64,000 nt of DNA from Opitutaceae bacterium (GTDB lineage: Bacteria > Verrucomicrobiota > Verrucomicrobiia > Opitutales > Opitutaceae), in the NCBI GenBank assembly GCA_024233285.1, contig JACKPU010000003.1, positions 1-64,000 on the forward strand, given 5' to 3'. Of this stretch, positions 50,931-58,366 are shown one piece after another. Position 1 is the stretch's first letter. Each line of letters starts with the position of its first letter. Below the pieces are notes generated by a model that ran no database searches, had not been told where the DNA came from, and was given only the letters and a program-made list of their open reading frames with translations. The translations under genes and the position numbers were made by a program.

Positions 50931-52064
50931 ATGTCACCCCATACTCCCTTCAATCGTCGCCAATGGTTCAAGTCCTCCGCGGCCGCACTTGCTGGCATCA
51001 CCCTCGCCGCGCGACTGCGGGCCGATACGACTCCCTCCGCGCCCGCTGGCGTCGCGCCGGGCGAGCCGGTGCGTTTGTCGCTGAATGAAAATCCGTTCGG
51101 TCCGGCGCCCGCGGCCGTTGCGGCGATGCAGGCGCGGGCGGCGGACGTTTGTCGTTATGCCACCGTGGATGCCACCACCCTGATCAACACAATTGCCGCC
51201 AAGGAAGGAGTGGAAGCGTCGCAAATCGTTTTCGGGGCGGGTTCCGGCGAGGTGCTTGAGGCCTACGGCGCCTTGCTCGGTAGTCCGGCGGGAGAAGTGG
51301 TCTGCGCGAACCCCACCTACGGGCAATTGACCAACGCGATGAAACGCCGCGGCTCGACGTTGGTGGAGATTCCGCTGAATGAACGGAAAGAACATGATCT
51401 TGCGGCGATGGCCGCGGCGGTGACTGCCACCACGCAGTGCGTGTATGTCTGCAATCCCAACAACCCCACCGGCACGACGGTGGACGCGGAGCGTTTGCGC
51501 CGGTTTGTGCGTGAGGTCGCGGCAAGGACACCGGTGTTTGTGGATGAAGCCTATTTGGAATGTGCGGATGACTTTGCCGCCAGCACGCTCGTCGGTCTGG
51601 TCGGCGAGGGCCTTAACCTGACCGTCGCACGCACGTTCTCGAAAATTCACGGTCTGGCGGGACAGCGCATCGGTTACGCGGTCACCACACCGGAGATGGC
51701 GGCGAAGATCCGGGCGCACGTGATCGGCGGTCCCAACCTGCTGGCTTACGTCGGGGCGCAGGCGAATCTCGATGACAGTGGTTACGTTGATCGCACGCGC
51801 GAAAAAATCAAAGCCGGCCGGGAGGAGTTACTCGCGCTCCTTCGCGAACTGGGGCGGGATTACGCCGAGCCGCAGGGCAATTTTGTCTTCTTTCACACGG
51901 GGCGCCCGATCGAGGAGTTTCGGACGGCGATGCGGGCCGAAGGCGTGATCGTCGGCCGGCCTTTTCCGCCGTATTTGGAGTGGTGCCGCATTTCCATCGG
52001 CACGCCGGAAGAAATGGGCGTGGCGCATGCGGCCCTGCGAAAGGTGCTTGGGATTAAACTGTAG
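50931..52064 (+). CDS. Tat-exported class I/II aminotransferase (HisC-like)
   Basis: A 377-residue PLP enzyme with a twin-arginine signal (NRRQWFKSSAAALAGITLAA; RRQWF fits RRxxF). The catalytic fold follows: LSLNENPFGPAP near 49-60 as in HisC, PNNPTG near 176-181, DEAYLE near 205-210 and the Schiff-base lysine in ARTFSKIHGLAGQRIGY (Lys238). The best resemblance is to histidinol-phosphate aminotransferase. An exported aminotransferase is unusual. The start is the ATG at 50931. A longer frame from 50853 would overlap the binding-protein gene and hide the signal. It lies between two mirrored modules. Confidence 0.87.
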   Translation: MSPHTPFNRRQWFKSSAAALAGITLAARLRADTTPSAPAGVAPGEPVRLSLNENPFGPAPAAVAAMQARAADVCRYATVDATTLINTIAAKEGVEASQIVFGAGSGEVLEAYGALLGSPAGEVVCANPTYGQLTNAMKRRGSTLVEIPLNERKEHDLAAMAAAVTATTQCVYVCNPNNPTGTTVDAERLRRFVREVAARTPVFVDEAYLECADDFAASTLVGLVGEGLNLTVARTFSKIHGLAGQRIGYAVTTPEMAAKIRAHVIGGPNLLAYVGAQANLDDSGYVDRTREKIKAGREELLALLRELGRDYAEPQGNFVFFHTGRPIEEFRTAMRAEGVIVGRPFPPYLEWCRISIGTPEEMGVAHAALRKVLGIKL

Positions 52065-52092
52065 GGCGGGATCGCTGATCCCGCGCCACAGT

Positions 52093-53673
52093 TCACGGTG
52101 TTGCGTAGCGCCGGTATTGGAGATTTTCCAATTGGCGCATGTGCTGGACTTCGGCGTGACGCGTCCAGCTGGCGCGAGCGCGATCATCTTCCGGCAGCGT
52201 GTAATGAAACACGACCTGGGCATCGAGCTGGCGGACATCGCGCCGGATGCGCGTCAGGTGCCGGGCGATGTCCTCGCGCAGGTGGCGTGGGATTTCGGCG
52301 TTCAACTTGGCGGCAAAGGCGGGCACATCGCTTTTGTGCCCGATGGCGGTGTGGATTTCGCGTTGAAAGAAATTGGAGCTGAGATCGGCCGAAAACCAAC
52401 CGAAGTCAGTCGTGAACCCCGGGAGTTCGCCTTCGAGCCGCGGTTTCAAATTCGAACCATCCGGTGGGGGCGGCGTGCCGATGGTCGAGGAGATGCGCAG
52501 ACTGATGCGGGCAAACTCCGCGGCGGTCTTCCGGCTGGTGAGATAGTGCAGAAAATCGAGCGCGACATCCTGATGCTTGCTGTTGCGCACCACGCCGAGC
52601 ATCGCCTCGGGGTAACCGGCGGCTTCCGAAACGGGGCCGAGGGTGAAACGACCGTATTCCGGATCGTCCGGCGAAGGCAACGGCAGCGGCAACATGCCGG
52701 TGGTAAAGGCTCCATCCTGCGCGAGCACGGCGTAATCCCAACTGCCGGCGAACAGCATGACGGCGTTTTGTTGCAAGTAGGCATGAATGGCCTCGTCGCG
52801 CTGCTGCTGGGTGAAACCCGGCGTGAGCAATGCCGAGACGTCGCGCATGAGATTCAGCGTGCTGCGGATCTCCGGTGTGTCGTAGTTGACCCGGCCGTCG
52901 AGCATCAAGCCGGCGAGTTCGAGCGCGGTGACGCGCAGGTTCCGGGTGGGACTGAGCGTGAGGGTGAGCCGTTGGGTTTGCGAGGGCAGCAGGGTGTTGA
53001 AGAGCTGGCGCGTGTAGGGGCCGCAACCGGCGATGGGCACGAGCCGTCGCCCGGTGCGCGCGGCATAGTCCTTGATCTGCCATCCGATCTGCTGCAGTTC
53101 CGCGAAATCGGCGGGCGGTTTATCCGAGCCGGTGATTTCGCGCAACAGCTCGCGGTTGTAGAAGAGACGCACGGAATTGAGCTGCAGGGTGACGCCGCAG
53201 ACTTCGCCGGAAGTGGGAGTGAGATTGGCCATGGCCGACAACCCGTCGATGAATGTGTCGCGCCACGGCATGCCTTCCAGATCGGTGCCGGCGTTGTAGG
53301 GATTGGGCTGATCGAGCCACGGCGTGAGTGGCAGAAAATTCCGGCTGATCAACTCTTCGTTCAGGGTGAGCATGCCGGTGATGTCGGGCGCGGTTTCGCC
53401 GGCGAGCTGGGTTCGCGACCACGCGGCATAGGAACGCACCGGCACGGGGATCTGGGTGATGCGCACATTGGGGTGCAGCTTTTGATAACCGTCGATGGCG
53501 GCAGCAAAGGCCTCGCGCATGCCGGTGTGCAGAAGCCAGTGGCCGATTTGAATCTCAACGAGGTCCGGGTTAGCCCTGCGAAAGAGCCGGACGCCGACAT
53601 GCCAGGCGGAGCCGGCGAATACGACCGCGAGAATGATCACCGCGAGCCGGTTGCGAAATCGAGTGGCGTTCAT
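52093..53673 (-). CDS. Membrane-anchored extracellular solute-binding protein, module B
   Basis: A 526-residue paralogue of 49252-50856. It shares the N-terminal anchor (LAVIILAVVFAGSAWHVGV), then IQIGHWLLHTGMREAFAAAI, HPNVRITQIPVPVRSYAAWS, VRLFYNRELLREITG, LFAGSWDYAVLAQDG and SPDDPEYGRFTLGPVSEA, in the same order. The C-terminal extension has a helical stretch rich in Arg. No permease is adjacent. Its ATG overlaps the TGA of the upstream repeat protein gene, as in module A. Divergence in the ligand-cleft loops suggests a different ligand. Confidence 0.85.
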   Translation of the reverse strand: MNATRFRNRLAVIILAVVFAGSAWHVGVRLFRRANPDLVEIQIGHWLLHTGMREAFAAAIDGYQKLHPNVRITQIPVPVRSYAAWSRTQLAGETAPDITGMLTLNEELISRNFLPLTPWLDQPNPYNAGTDLEGMPWRDTFIDGLSAMANLTPTSGEVCGVTLQLNSVRLFYNRELLREITGSDKPPADFAELQQIGWQIKDYAARTGRRLVPIAGCGPYTRQLFNTLLPSQTQRLTLTLSPTRNLRVTALELAGLMLDGRVNYDTPEIRSTLNLMRDVSALLTPGFTQQQRDEAIHAYLQQNAVMLFAGSWDYAVLAQDGAFTTGMLPLPLPSPDDPEYGRFTLGPVSEAAGYPEAMLGVVRNSKHQDVALDFLHYLTSRKTAAEFARISLRISSTIGTPPPPDGSNLKPRLEGELPGFTTDFGWFSADLSSNFFQREIHTAIGHKSDVPAFAAKLNAEIPRHLREDIARHLTRIRRDVRQLDAQVVFHYTLPEDDRARASWTRHAEVQHMRQLENLQYRRYATP

Positions 53674-54521
53674 GGCGTGGTGGCAATCCGGGCGCGGGCC
53701 TCGTCGGCGAGCCGGCGGGCGGTTTGGGCGCGAGCATCGCGCGGGTGGGCCTCGACGAAGGCCAGATAATGCTCTGCAGCCAATTCATCGCGGCCGAGCT
53801 CCGCTGCGAGACCGGCGATGGTGAGATCGACTTCGCCATCGCGGTAAGGAGCTTCGAAGCCGATTGCACGACCGGCGATGTAGTGGGGCAGCGCCGCCGC
53901 GGCGTCACCCCGGCCCTGCCAGTGGAGGTGAGCGATCAGGAAATGCAGTTCGCGGCGCGCCGCGGGCGAGGCGACGCTGGCGAACAGGGTTTCAACCGCG
54001 GCAACGCCTTCCAAAGGGTCACTTGGAGGAGTGTCCACGCTGACGATGTATGCCAGATGAACCGCGGCCTGATCGGCCAGAGGATGGCGCGGGTAATCGT
54101 GCCGCAATTGCGCATAGCGTGACTGCGCCACGTCGAGCTGAGCCGGGGTGACATGGTCGTGGGCGATGCGACCGAGGAGATAAATCACCAGCGGTCGATG
54201 CGTCGTGTCGGCCTGGGTCAAACGGGCGAACAGGGTCTCGAGGATTTCCTGCGCATAAGCGACGTTGTTTGCCGTCACCGGATCGCGGACCAGCAGACTC
54301 GTGGCAAAAGCGATGGCGATCCGCGCATCGTCGGGCTGTGCGCGGTGCTGTGTTTCCAAGGTGGCCGCCGCGGCGTTGTAATCAAGATTGAGCGCGGCTT
54401 GCCAAGCAATGGAAGACGCGGAATCAGATCGGGCGTAAGGCACGACCAGCAGGGTGAAAAAAAGTGCAATCCGGCGGAAAAGCAGGCGGGGCAACGCCGA
54501 GCCGGGGGGTGGCGGCATCAT
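53670..54521 (-). CDS. Secreted helical-repeat (TPR-like) protein, module B
   Basis: A 283-residue protein with a signal peptide near LLFRRIALFFTLLVVPYARS. The mature part consists of helix pairs (WQAALNLDYNAAAATLETQH, YLLGRIAHDHVTPAQLDVAQ, YAQLRHDYPRHPLADQAAVH, ELAAEHYLAFVEAHPRDARA), consistent with TPR-like repeats. Function is unknown. It is translationally coupled (ATGA) to the binding protein 52093-53673, mirroring module A. Two adjacent ATGs (54521, 54518) could start it. Confidence 0.75.
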   Translation of the reverse strand: MMPPPPGSALPRLLFRRIALFFTLLVVPYARSDSASSIAWQAALNLDYNAAAATLETQHRAQPDDARIAIAFATSLLVRDPVTANNVAYAQEILETLFARLTQADTTHRPLVIYLLGRIAHDHVTPAQLDVAQSRYAQLRHDYPRHPLADQAAVHLAYIVSVDTPPSDPLEGVAAVETLFASVASPAARRELHFLIAHLHWQGRGDAAAALPHYIAGRAIGFEAPYRDGEVDLTIAGLAAELGRDELAAEHYLAFVEAHPRDARAQTARRLADEARARIATTP

Positions 54522-54598
54522 GGTCGAATCAGTCAGCCGGTTGTCATGGCGAATTCAACGCCGCCGAATTCTTACAGTTTGAAGTGCCGGCGGGGGCT

Positions 54599-55096
54599 TC
54601 AGTATGATGGCTTGTTCACGTCATTCCATCGAATCTTGGCATTGAAGTTCGGACGTTCCTTCAGCACGACGGTTTTTGAGGTCAGACTTCCCTCAGGCTG
54701 GGCCTCAATCGTGATCTTTTCACTCAGCTTACGATTGATGAAGATGCGATTCAAGTCGCCGCCATGTTCAAATGAGGCCGTCAGTTCCTCCACCGGGACG
54801 CCGTCGATTTTGTGAATGCGGGTGCGCGCGCCAAGTCCGGCTTTCAGGGCATCGGAGCCTTCCTTCACCTTGGTGATGTAGAGCGCGATGATTTTTCCGT
54901 TTTTGACGTTCTGCCAAACGGAAAGGCTGACGCCAAAGCACAATGGCGGCGGTTTTTCGTTCACCGTGTAGGGTTCCAAGACGATCAGCGGACCGGTGGT
55001 CTTGGGGGCTTGTTGCTCTTCAGTCGCCCCTAGGGCCGCATTTGCGACCATCAAGCCACAGACTGCGGCGATCAGAAGTGAGTCGCTTCGTTTCAT
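54599..55096 (-). CDS. Secreted PDZ-like domain protein
   Basis: A 165-residue exported protein with signal MKRSDSLLIAAVCGLMVANAALG. The mature part contains a PDZ-like core: SLSVWQNVKNGKIIALYITK, EGSDALKAGLGARTRIHKID with GVPVEEL following, and ITIEAQPEGSLTSKTVVLKE. PDZ domains bind peptide C-termini, but here no protease domain is attached. It is monocistronic. The partner is unknown. Confidence 0.7.
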   Translation of the reverse strand: MKRSDSLLIAAVCGLMVANAALGATEEQQAPKTTGPLIVLEPYTVNEKPPPLCFGVSLSVWQNVKNGKIIALYITKVKEGSDALKAGLGARTRIHKIDGVPVEELTASFEHGGDLNRIFINRKLSEKITIEAQPEGSLTSKTVVLKERPNFNAKIRWNDVNKPSY

Positions 55097-55180
55097 ACGC
55101 GGAGGGAGTCATTCCGAGACACATTGAACAAGCTTCTATCGCGCGAACGATTGCCTTAGGTGGGGCAACGGATCGGTTAT

Positions 55181-55201
55181 GTGTTAACCATTGGTTGACA
55201 C
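55181..55201. promoter_or_regulatory. Candidate operator upstream of the HTH gene
   Basis: Inverted arms GTGTTAACC (55181-55189) and GGTTGACAC (55193-55201), 3 nt apart, with one mismatch. The second arm contains TTGACA, a possible -35. It lies 29 nt before the ATG at 55230, suggesting autoregulation. Confidence 0.45.
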
Positions 55202-55229
55202 TGTGATTAAGCACGCGCTCGGTAGAGGG

Positions 55230-55592
55230 ATGAAAGATGCAGCAGTTTCTGCCGGGACATTTGTGATGTCGCCAGAGTTGGGCGCGGCGATTGACGAGGC
55301 CGCGGCGAACATGCTCAAGCAACCGCAGAAGTCGCTCAGGGTCGTGAAAACCTCGCGCCACGGACGCACGTTACGACCGGGCAAGGAGACTCCCCTTTGG
55401 AATGCGCTGCGGAAGGACCTTCGCGTGTTGACCGCGAGGCACGGCGATCAGGCTAAACTCGCGCGTTTGCTGGGGCTCGATCGTCAGCAGATCAATGCGT
55501 TTTTGAAGAGCGGCAGCCGCATGCCCGATGCCGAGCGGACGTTGCAGCTGTTGGCGTGGATCCAGGCGCACCGTCAAGGTGAAGCAGTCTGA
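55230..55592 (+). CDS. Small helix-turn-helix DNA-binding protein
   Basis: A 120-residue basic protein. The C-terminal half has a helix-turn-helix-like core: DQAKLARLLGLDRQQINAFL then KSGSRMPDAERTLQLLAWIQ, resembling XRE-type proteins where helix 2 is RLLGLDRQQ. The N-terminal half (FVMSPELGAAIDEAAANMLK) is an acidic helix. Earlier in-frame TTG (55191) and GTG (55203) starts exist, but the TTG overlaps the palindrome at 55181-55201. The ATG at 55230 is preferred. No toxin partner was recognised nearby. Confidence 0.6.
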   Translation: MKDAAVSAGTFVMSPELGAAIDEAAANMLKQPQKSLRVVKTSRHGRTLRPGKETPLWNALRKDLRVLTARHGDQAKLARLLGLDRQQINAFLKSGSRMPDAERTLQLLAWIQAHRQGEAV

Positions 55593-55606
55593 TTCAATGG
55601 CGCGGG

Positions 55607-55963
55607 TTAAGTGCGCGGCCAGCGCCAGCGAAGAAACGTGCGGGTGTCACTCATGGCGCATTCTGTCTGACCGCGCACGATTTTGCTGGGGTCGTGGCGG
55701 GCCGCGAGAATGAGCGGGCGGACTCGTTTGCGATCCAGTTTGCGATCGAGGCGAGCCAGATGGCCAAAGCCGAGAATGGCGTTGCCCCGCACCCACTCGT
55801 CCGGATGGCGCGCGAGCCGGATACAAAGGTCTTGGGCGAACTCAAAATCTTCGGAAGACAGCACAACGTTGATGACCACCACCGCCAGGGTTTTCGGGTT
55901 GTTACGTTTCAGCGCGCGTTCGACCGAAGCCGGGGTCCATTCATCGCTAAGTTTGGCTGACAT
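55607..55963 (-). CDS. HEAT-repeat-like small protein
   Basis: A 118-residue soluble helical protein. It has two helix pairs resembling HEAT repeats: DDFEFAQDLCIRLARHPDEW-like spacing in SSEDFEFAQDLCIRLARHPD and WVRGNAILGFGHLARL, then RPLILAARHDPSKIVRG. HEAT repeats usually mediate protein contacts. The ATG at 55963 lies inside the 3' end of the next upstream gene (17-nt overlap). A TTG three codons earlier is an alternative. Function is unknown. Probably co-transcribed with 55947-56797. Confidence 0.55.
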   Translation of the reverse strand: MSAKLSDEWTPASVERALKRNNPKTLAVVVINVVLSSEDFEFAQDLCIRLARHPDEWVRGNAILGFGHLARLDRKLDRKRVRPLILAARHDPSKIVRGQTECAMSDTRTFLRWRWPRT

Positions 55964-56387
55964 TTCTGGCAATGGGTTGCAAATCGGGTTCTAGAAAGCC
56001 TTCGCGAGCATTTGGGGAGATGAGCCGCTCGCGACTGTAGTGCGCGAACATGTGGTTGGAGTCCGCTAAGGTGGGATGTTGCGCGATGAAATCGCCAAAC
56101 GAAGTAGCGCCCGGGGTGCGCGCCATATGGAGATCGACAGTCTGCAACCATGCGCAGGTCAATGTCTCGTGATATTTTGCCGAATCGACGCGGTGACGGG
56201 CGAGAAATTCCTGCAGCAGTCGGCGAAACGTGGTCAAGGCTGCGTCGGGCGGTTCGACCGTCAAACACAGATAGGCAAGACGCAGGTGTTCACGATGATG
56301 GAAATCGCGCGGAGGCAATGCGCCGGAGACGAACGCTGCATAGAAGCGCCGGTCCTCCGCATCCGTGCTCCCTGCCGGTCCAGTCAT
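55947..56387 (-). CDS. Conserved hypothetical protein with an HHREHL motif
   Basis: A 146-residue cytosolic helical protein. The core reads DFHHREHLRLAYLCLTVEPP, FLARHRVDSAKYHETLTCAW and DSNHMFAHYSRERLISP. The paired His residues and the YHETLT segment recur in a bacterial family of unknown function that I recall but cannot name. Metal binding is possible. It overlaps both neighbours: the lipoprotein stop (4 nt) and the HEAT-like start (17 nt). Confidence 0.65.
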   Translation of the reverse strand: MTGPAGSTDAEDRRFYAAFVSGALPPRDFHHREHLRLAYLCLTVEPPDAALTTFRRLLQEFLARHRVDSAKYHETLTCAWLQTVDLHMARTPGATSFGDFIAQHPTLADSNHMFAHYSRERLISPNAREGFLEPDLQPIARNVSQT

Positions 56388-56797
56388 TCCAAGAACTTGT
56401 CGAACAACACGGCGATCATTTCAGCCGGCTCCTTGGGCACGATGCCGGGCTGACGATAGCTGCCGGTGGCGATGGGCTTGTTGCTGTGCGCCGTGTTGGC
56501 CGTGATATGGAGCTCGATCAGATAGGAGCGAAAATCCCAGGTCCAACGGGCGTCGTAGGTGATCACGACCTCCGTGTCGCGCGGCATCATGGTGAGGTGT
56601 CCGTAACTCGCATCGAATCCGCGACGACGCAGCTCTGCGGCGATGATCGCGTCGGTGGCGTTGTTGTCGTTGAGCCGCTTCTCGACATACACGCGTTTGA
56701 ATTGCGACAGCTTGACCCCCGGGTTGAGGCGGGCGGATTGCGAGGCGCAGCCGGCCGAGATAAAGGCGACGATCAGGAAGGAAAGAAGGAGGCGCAT
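56384..56797 (-). CDS. Lipoprotein of unknown function
   Basis: A 137-residue lipoprotein: signal MRLLLSFLIVAFISAGC, with Cys in a good lipobox (ISAGC). The mature part has VKLSQFKRVYVEKRLNDNNA, then alternating strand and helix, including EVVITYDARWTWDFRSYLIE. This layout recalls DUF4136-like outer-membrane lipoproteins, but identity is not certain. Its stop overlaps the next ATG in an ATGA. It is the first gene of a three-gene overlapping set. The gene upstream on the same strand (xylA) is separated by a terminator. Confidence 0.65.
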   Translation of the reverse strand: MRLLLSFLIVAFISAGCASQSARLNPGVKLSQFKRVYVEKRLNDNNATDAIIAAELRRRGFDASYGHLTMMPRDTEVVITYDARWTWDFRSYLIELHITANTAHSNKPIATGSYRQPGIVPKEPAEMIAVLFDKFLE

Positions 56798-56835
56798 GAC
56801 AAATGGAGACGCGGACCGGGGAGTTTGTTCACAAA

Positions 56836-56860
56836 AAAGCCGCCCATTGCGAGCGGCTTT
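56836..56860 (-). terminator. Rho-independent terminator of xylA
   Basis: Arms AAAGCCGC and GCGGCTTT (8 bp) with a 9-nt loop. On the minus strand a TTTTTT run follows. It lies 22 nt past the xylA stop. Confidence 0.9.
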
Positions 56861-56881
56861 GCAAAGGCGGGCGGTCGGGTC

Positions 56882-58213
56882 TCAACCGTGCAGGTAGGAC
56901 ATGATGAGATTTTCCAGATATTCCTGCCGGCCGGAGCGAGGCTTGGGTTCGCCGAGCTTGGTGAGGACGAGTTTTTCGAGTGATTTGAATGACGCTTTGC
57001 CGGTTTCGATGTCCTTGCCGTAGCCCGAATCGAAGGAGGCGTAGCGCTCGGTGACGAATTGATCGAGTTTGCCGTCGGCGAGGATGCGGCGGGCGAGTTT
57101 GAACGCGAGGGCGTAGGCATCCATGCCGCCGATGTGCGCGTGGAAGAGGTCTTCCAAATCGATGGACGGGCGGCGCAGCTTGGCGTCGAAGTTGAAACCG
57201 CCGGTGCCAAGACCGCCGGCCTTGAGGATGGAGATCATTGCGAGCGTGAGTTCGCGAATGTCGGTGTTGAACTGGTCGGTGTCCCAGCCGAGCAGCATGT
57301 CGCCGGCGTTGGCGTCGATCGAACCGAGCAGGCCTTGGGCGGCGGCGACCTCGATCTCGTGCTGGAACGTGTGACCGGCGAGGGTGGCGTGGTTGGTCTC
57401 GATGTTGAACTTGAAATGCTGTTCGAGGCCGTAGGTGCGCAGGAACGCGATGCCGCTGGCGACGTCGAAATCGTATTGGTGCTTGGTCGGTTCCTTCGGC
57501 TTGGGCTCGATCAGGAACTGGCCTTTGAAGCCGATGGACTTGGCGTAATCGACCGCCATGTGCAGGAACGCCGCGAGGTGATCCTGTTCACGCTTCAGGT
57601 TGGTGTTGAGCAAGGTTTCGTAGCCCTCGCGACCGCCCCAGAACACGTAGTTCTCGCCGCCGAGCTCCTTGGTCACCTCCATCGCTTTTTTCACCTGCGC
57701 GGCCGCGTAGGCGAAGACGTGCGCGTCGGGATTGGTCGCGGCGCCGCACATGAAGCGCGGGTTGCTGAACAGATTGGCCGTGCCCCAGAGGAGTTTGACG
57801 CCGGTCTCCTTTTGCAGCGCCTTCGCGTGCGCGATGATCTTGTCGAGATGCTTGTTTGACTCGGCGAGCGTGCGGCCCTCCGGCGCGATGTCGCGATCAT
57901 GAAAGCACCAGAACGGCGCGCGGATTTTTTGGAAGAACTCAAACGCGGCATCCATGCGCACCTTGGCGACGGAGACGGCATCCTTCCCCTTTTCCCACGG
58001 GCGCACAATGGTGCCGGGGCCGAAGGGATCGGAGCCGACGCCGCGAAACGAGTGCCAGTAGGCGATCGAGAAGCGCAGGTGTTCGCTCATCGTCTTCCCG
58101 TCGACGACCTCGTCGGGATTGTAGTGATGAAACGCCAGCGGATTGGTCGAACCGGAGCCTTCGTAGACGATGGGCTTGATGCGGGGGAAATGGGACTTGC
58201 GGGTTTTCTTCAT
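56882..58213 (-). CDS. xylA: Xylose isomerase
   Basis: A 443-residue TIM-barrel isomerase of the long (class II) type, converting D-xylose to D-xylulose. Active-site segments are WCFHDRDIAPEG (catalytic His), YVFWGGREGYETLLNTN, LIEPKPKEPTKHQYDFD (metal Glu and Lys), ETNHATLAGHTFQHE, GSIDANAGDMLLGWDTDQFN (metal Asp ligands) and the closing NFDAKLRRPS. The start is the ATG at 58213. One at 58255 would add 14 residues unlike the family. No xylulokinase is adjacent, so it stands alone between two terminators. Confidence 0.96.
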   Translation of the reverse strand: MKKTRKSHFPRIKPIVYEGSGSTNPLAFHHYNPDEVVDGKTMSEHLRFSIAYWHSFRGVGSDPFGPGTIVRPWEKGKDAVSVAKVRMDAAFEFFQKIRAPFWCFHDRDIAPEGRTLAESNKHLDKIIAHAKALQKETGVKLLWGTANLFSNPRFMCGAATNPDAHVFAYAAAQVKKAMEVTKELGGENYVFWGGREGYETLLNTNLKREQDHLAAFLHMAVDYAKSIGFKGQFLIEPKPKEPTKHQYDFDVASGIAFLRTYGLEQHFKFNIETNHATLAGHTFQHEIEVAAAQGLLGSIDANAGDMLLGWDTDQFNTDIRELTLAMISILKAGGLGTGGFNFDAKLRRPSIDLEDLFHAHIGGMDAYALAFKLARRILADGKLDQFVTERYASFDSGYGKDIETGKASFKSLEKLVLTKLGEPKPRSGRQEYLENLIMSYLHG

Positions 58214-58303
58214 GGTGAAAGCGGGCTGCCAAGGCTTGGCCGCGAAGCCACGCATGGAAAGCCATTATTCGCGACGATGACACAATGTTGGATAAACAGA
58301 AAA

Positions 58304-58325
58304 CCCGGAAGCGAATGCCTCCGGG
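58304..58325 (-). terminator. Terminator of the iron-uptake operon
   Basis: Stem CCCGGA/TCCGGG (6 bp) with a 10-nt loop and TTTT on the minus strand, 41 nt past the PepSY gene stop. Confidence 0.6.
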
Positions 58326-58366
58326 CTTCTGGATTTTGTTTTGAGCCGACCTGTGATGTCGGAAAG

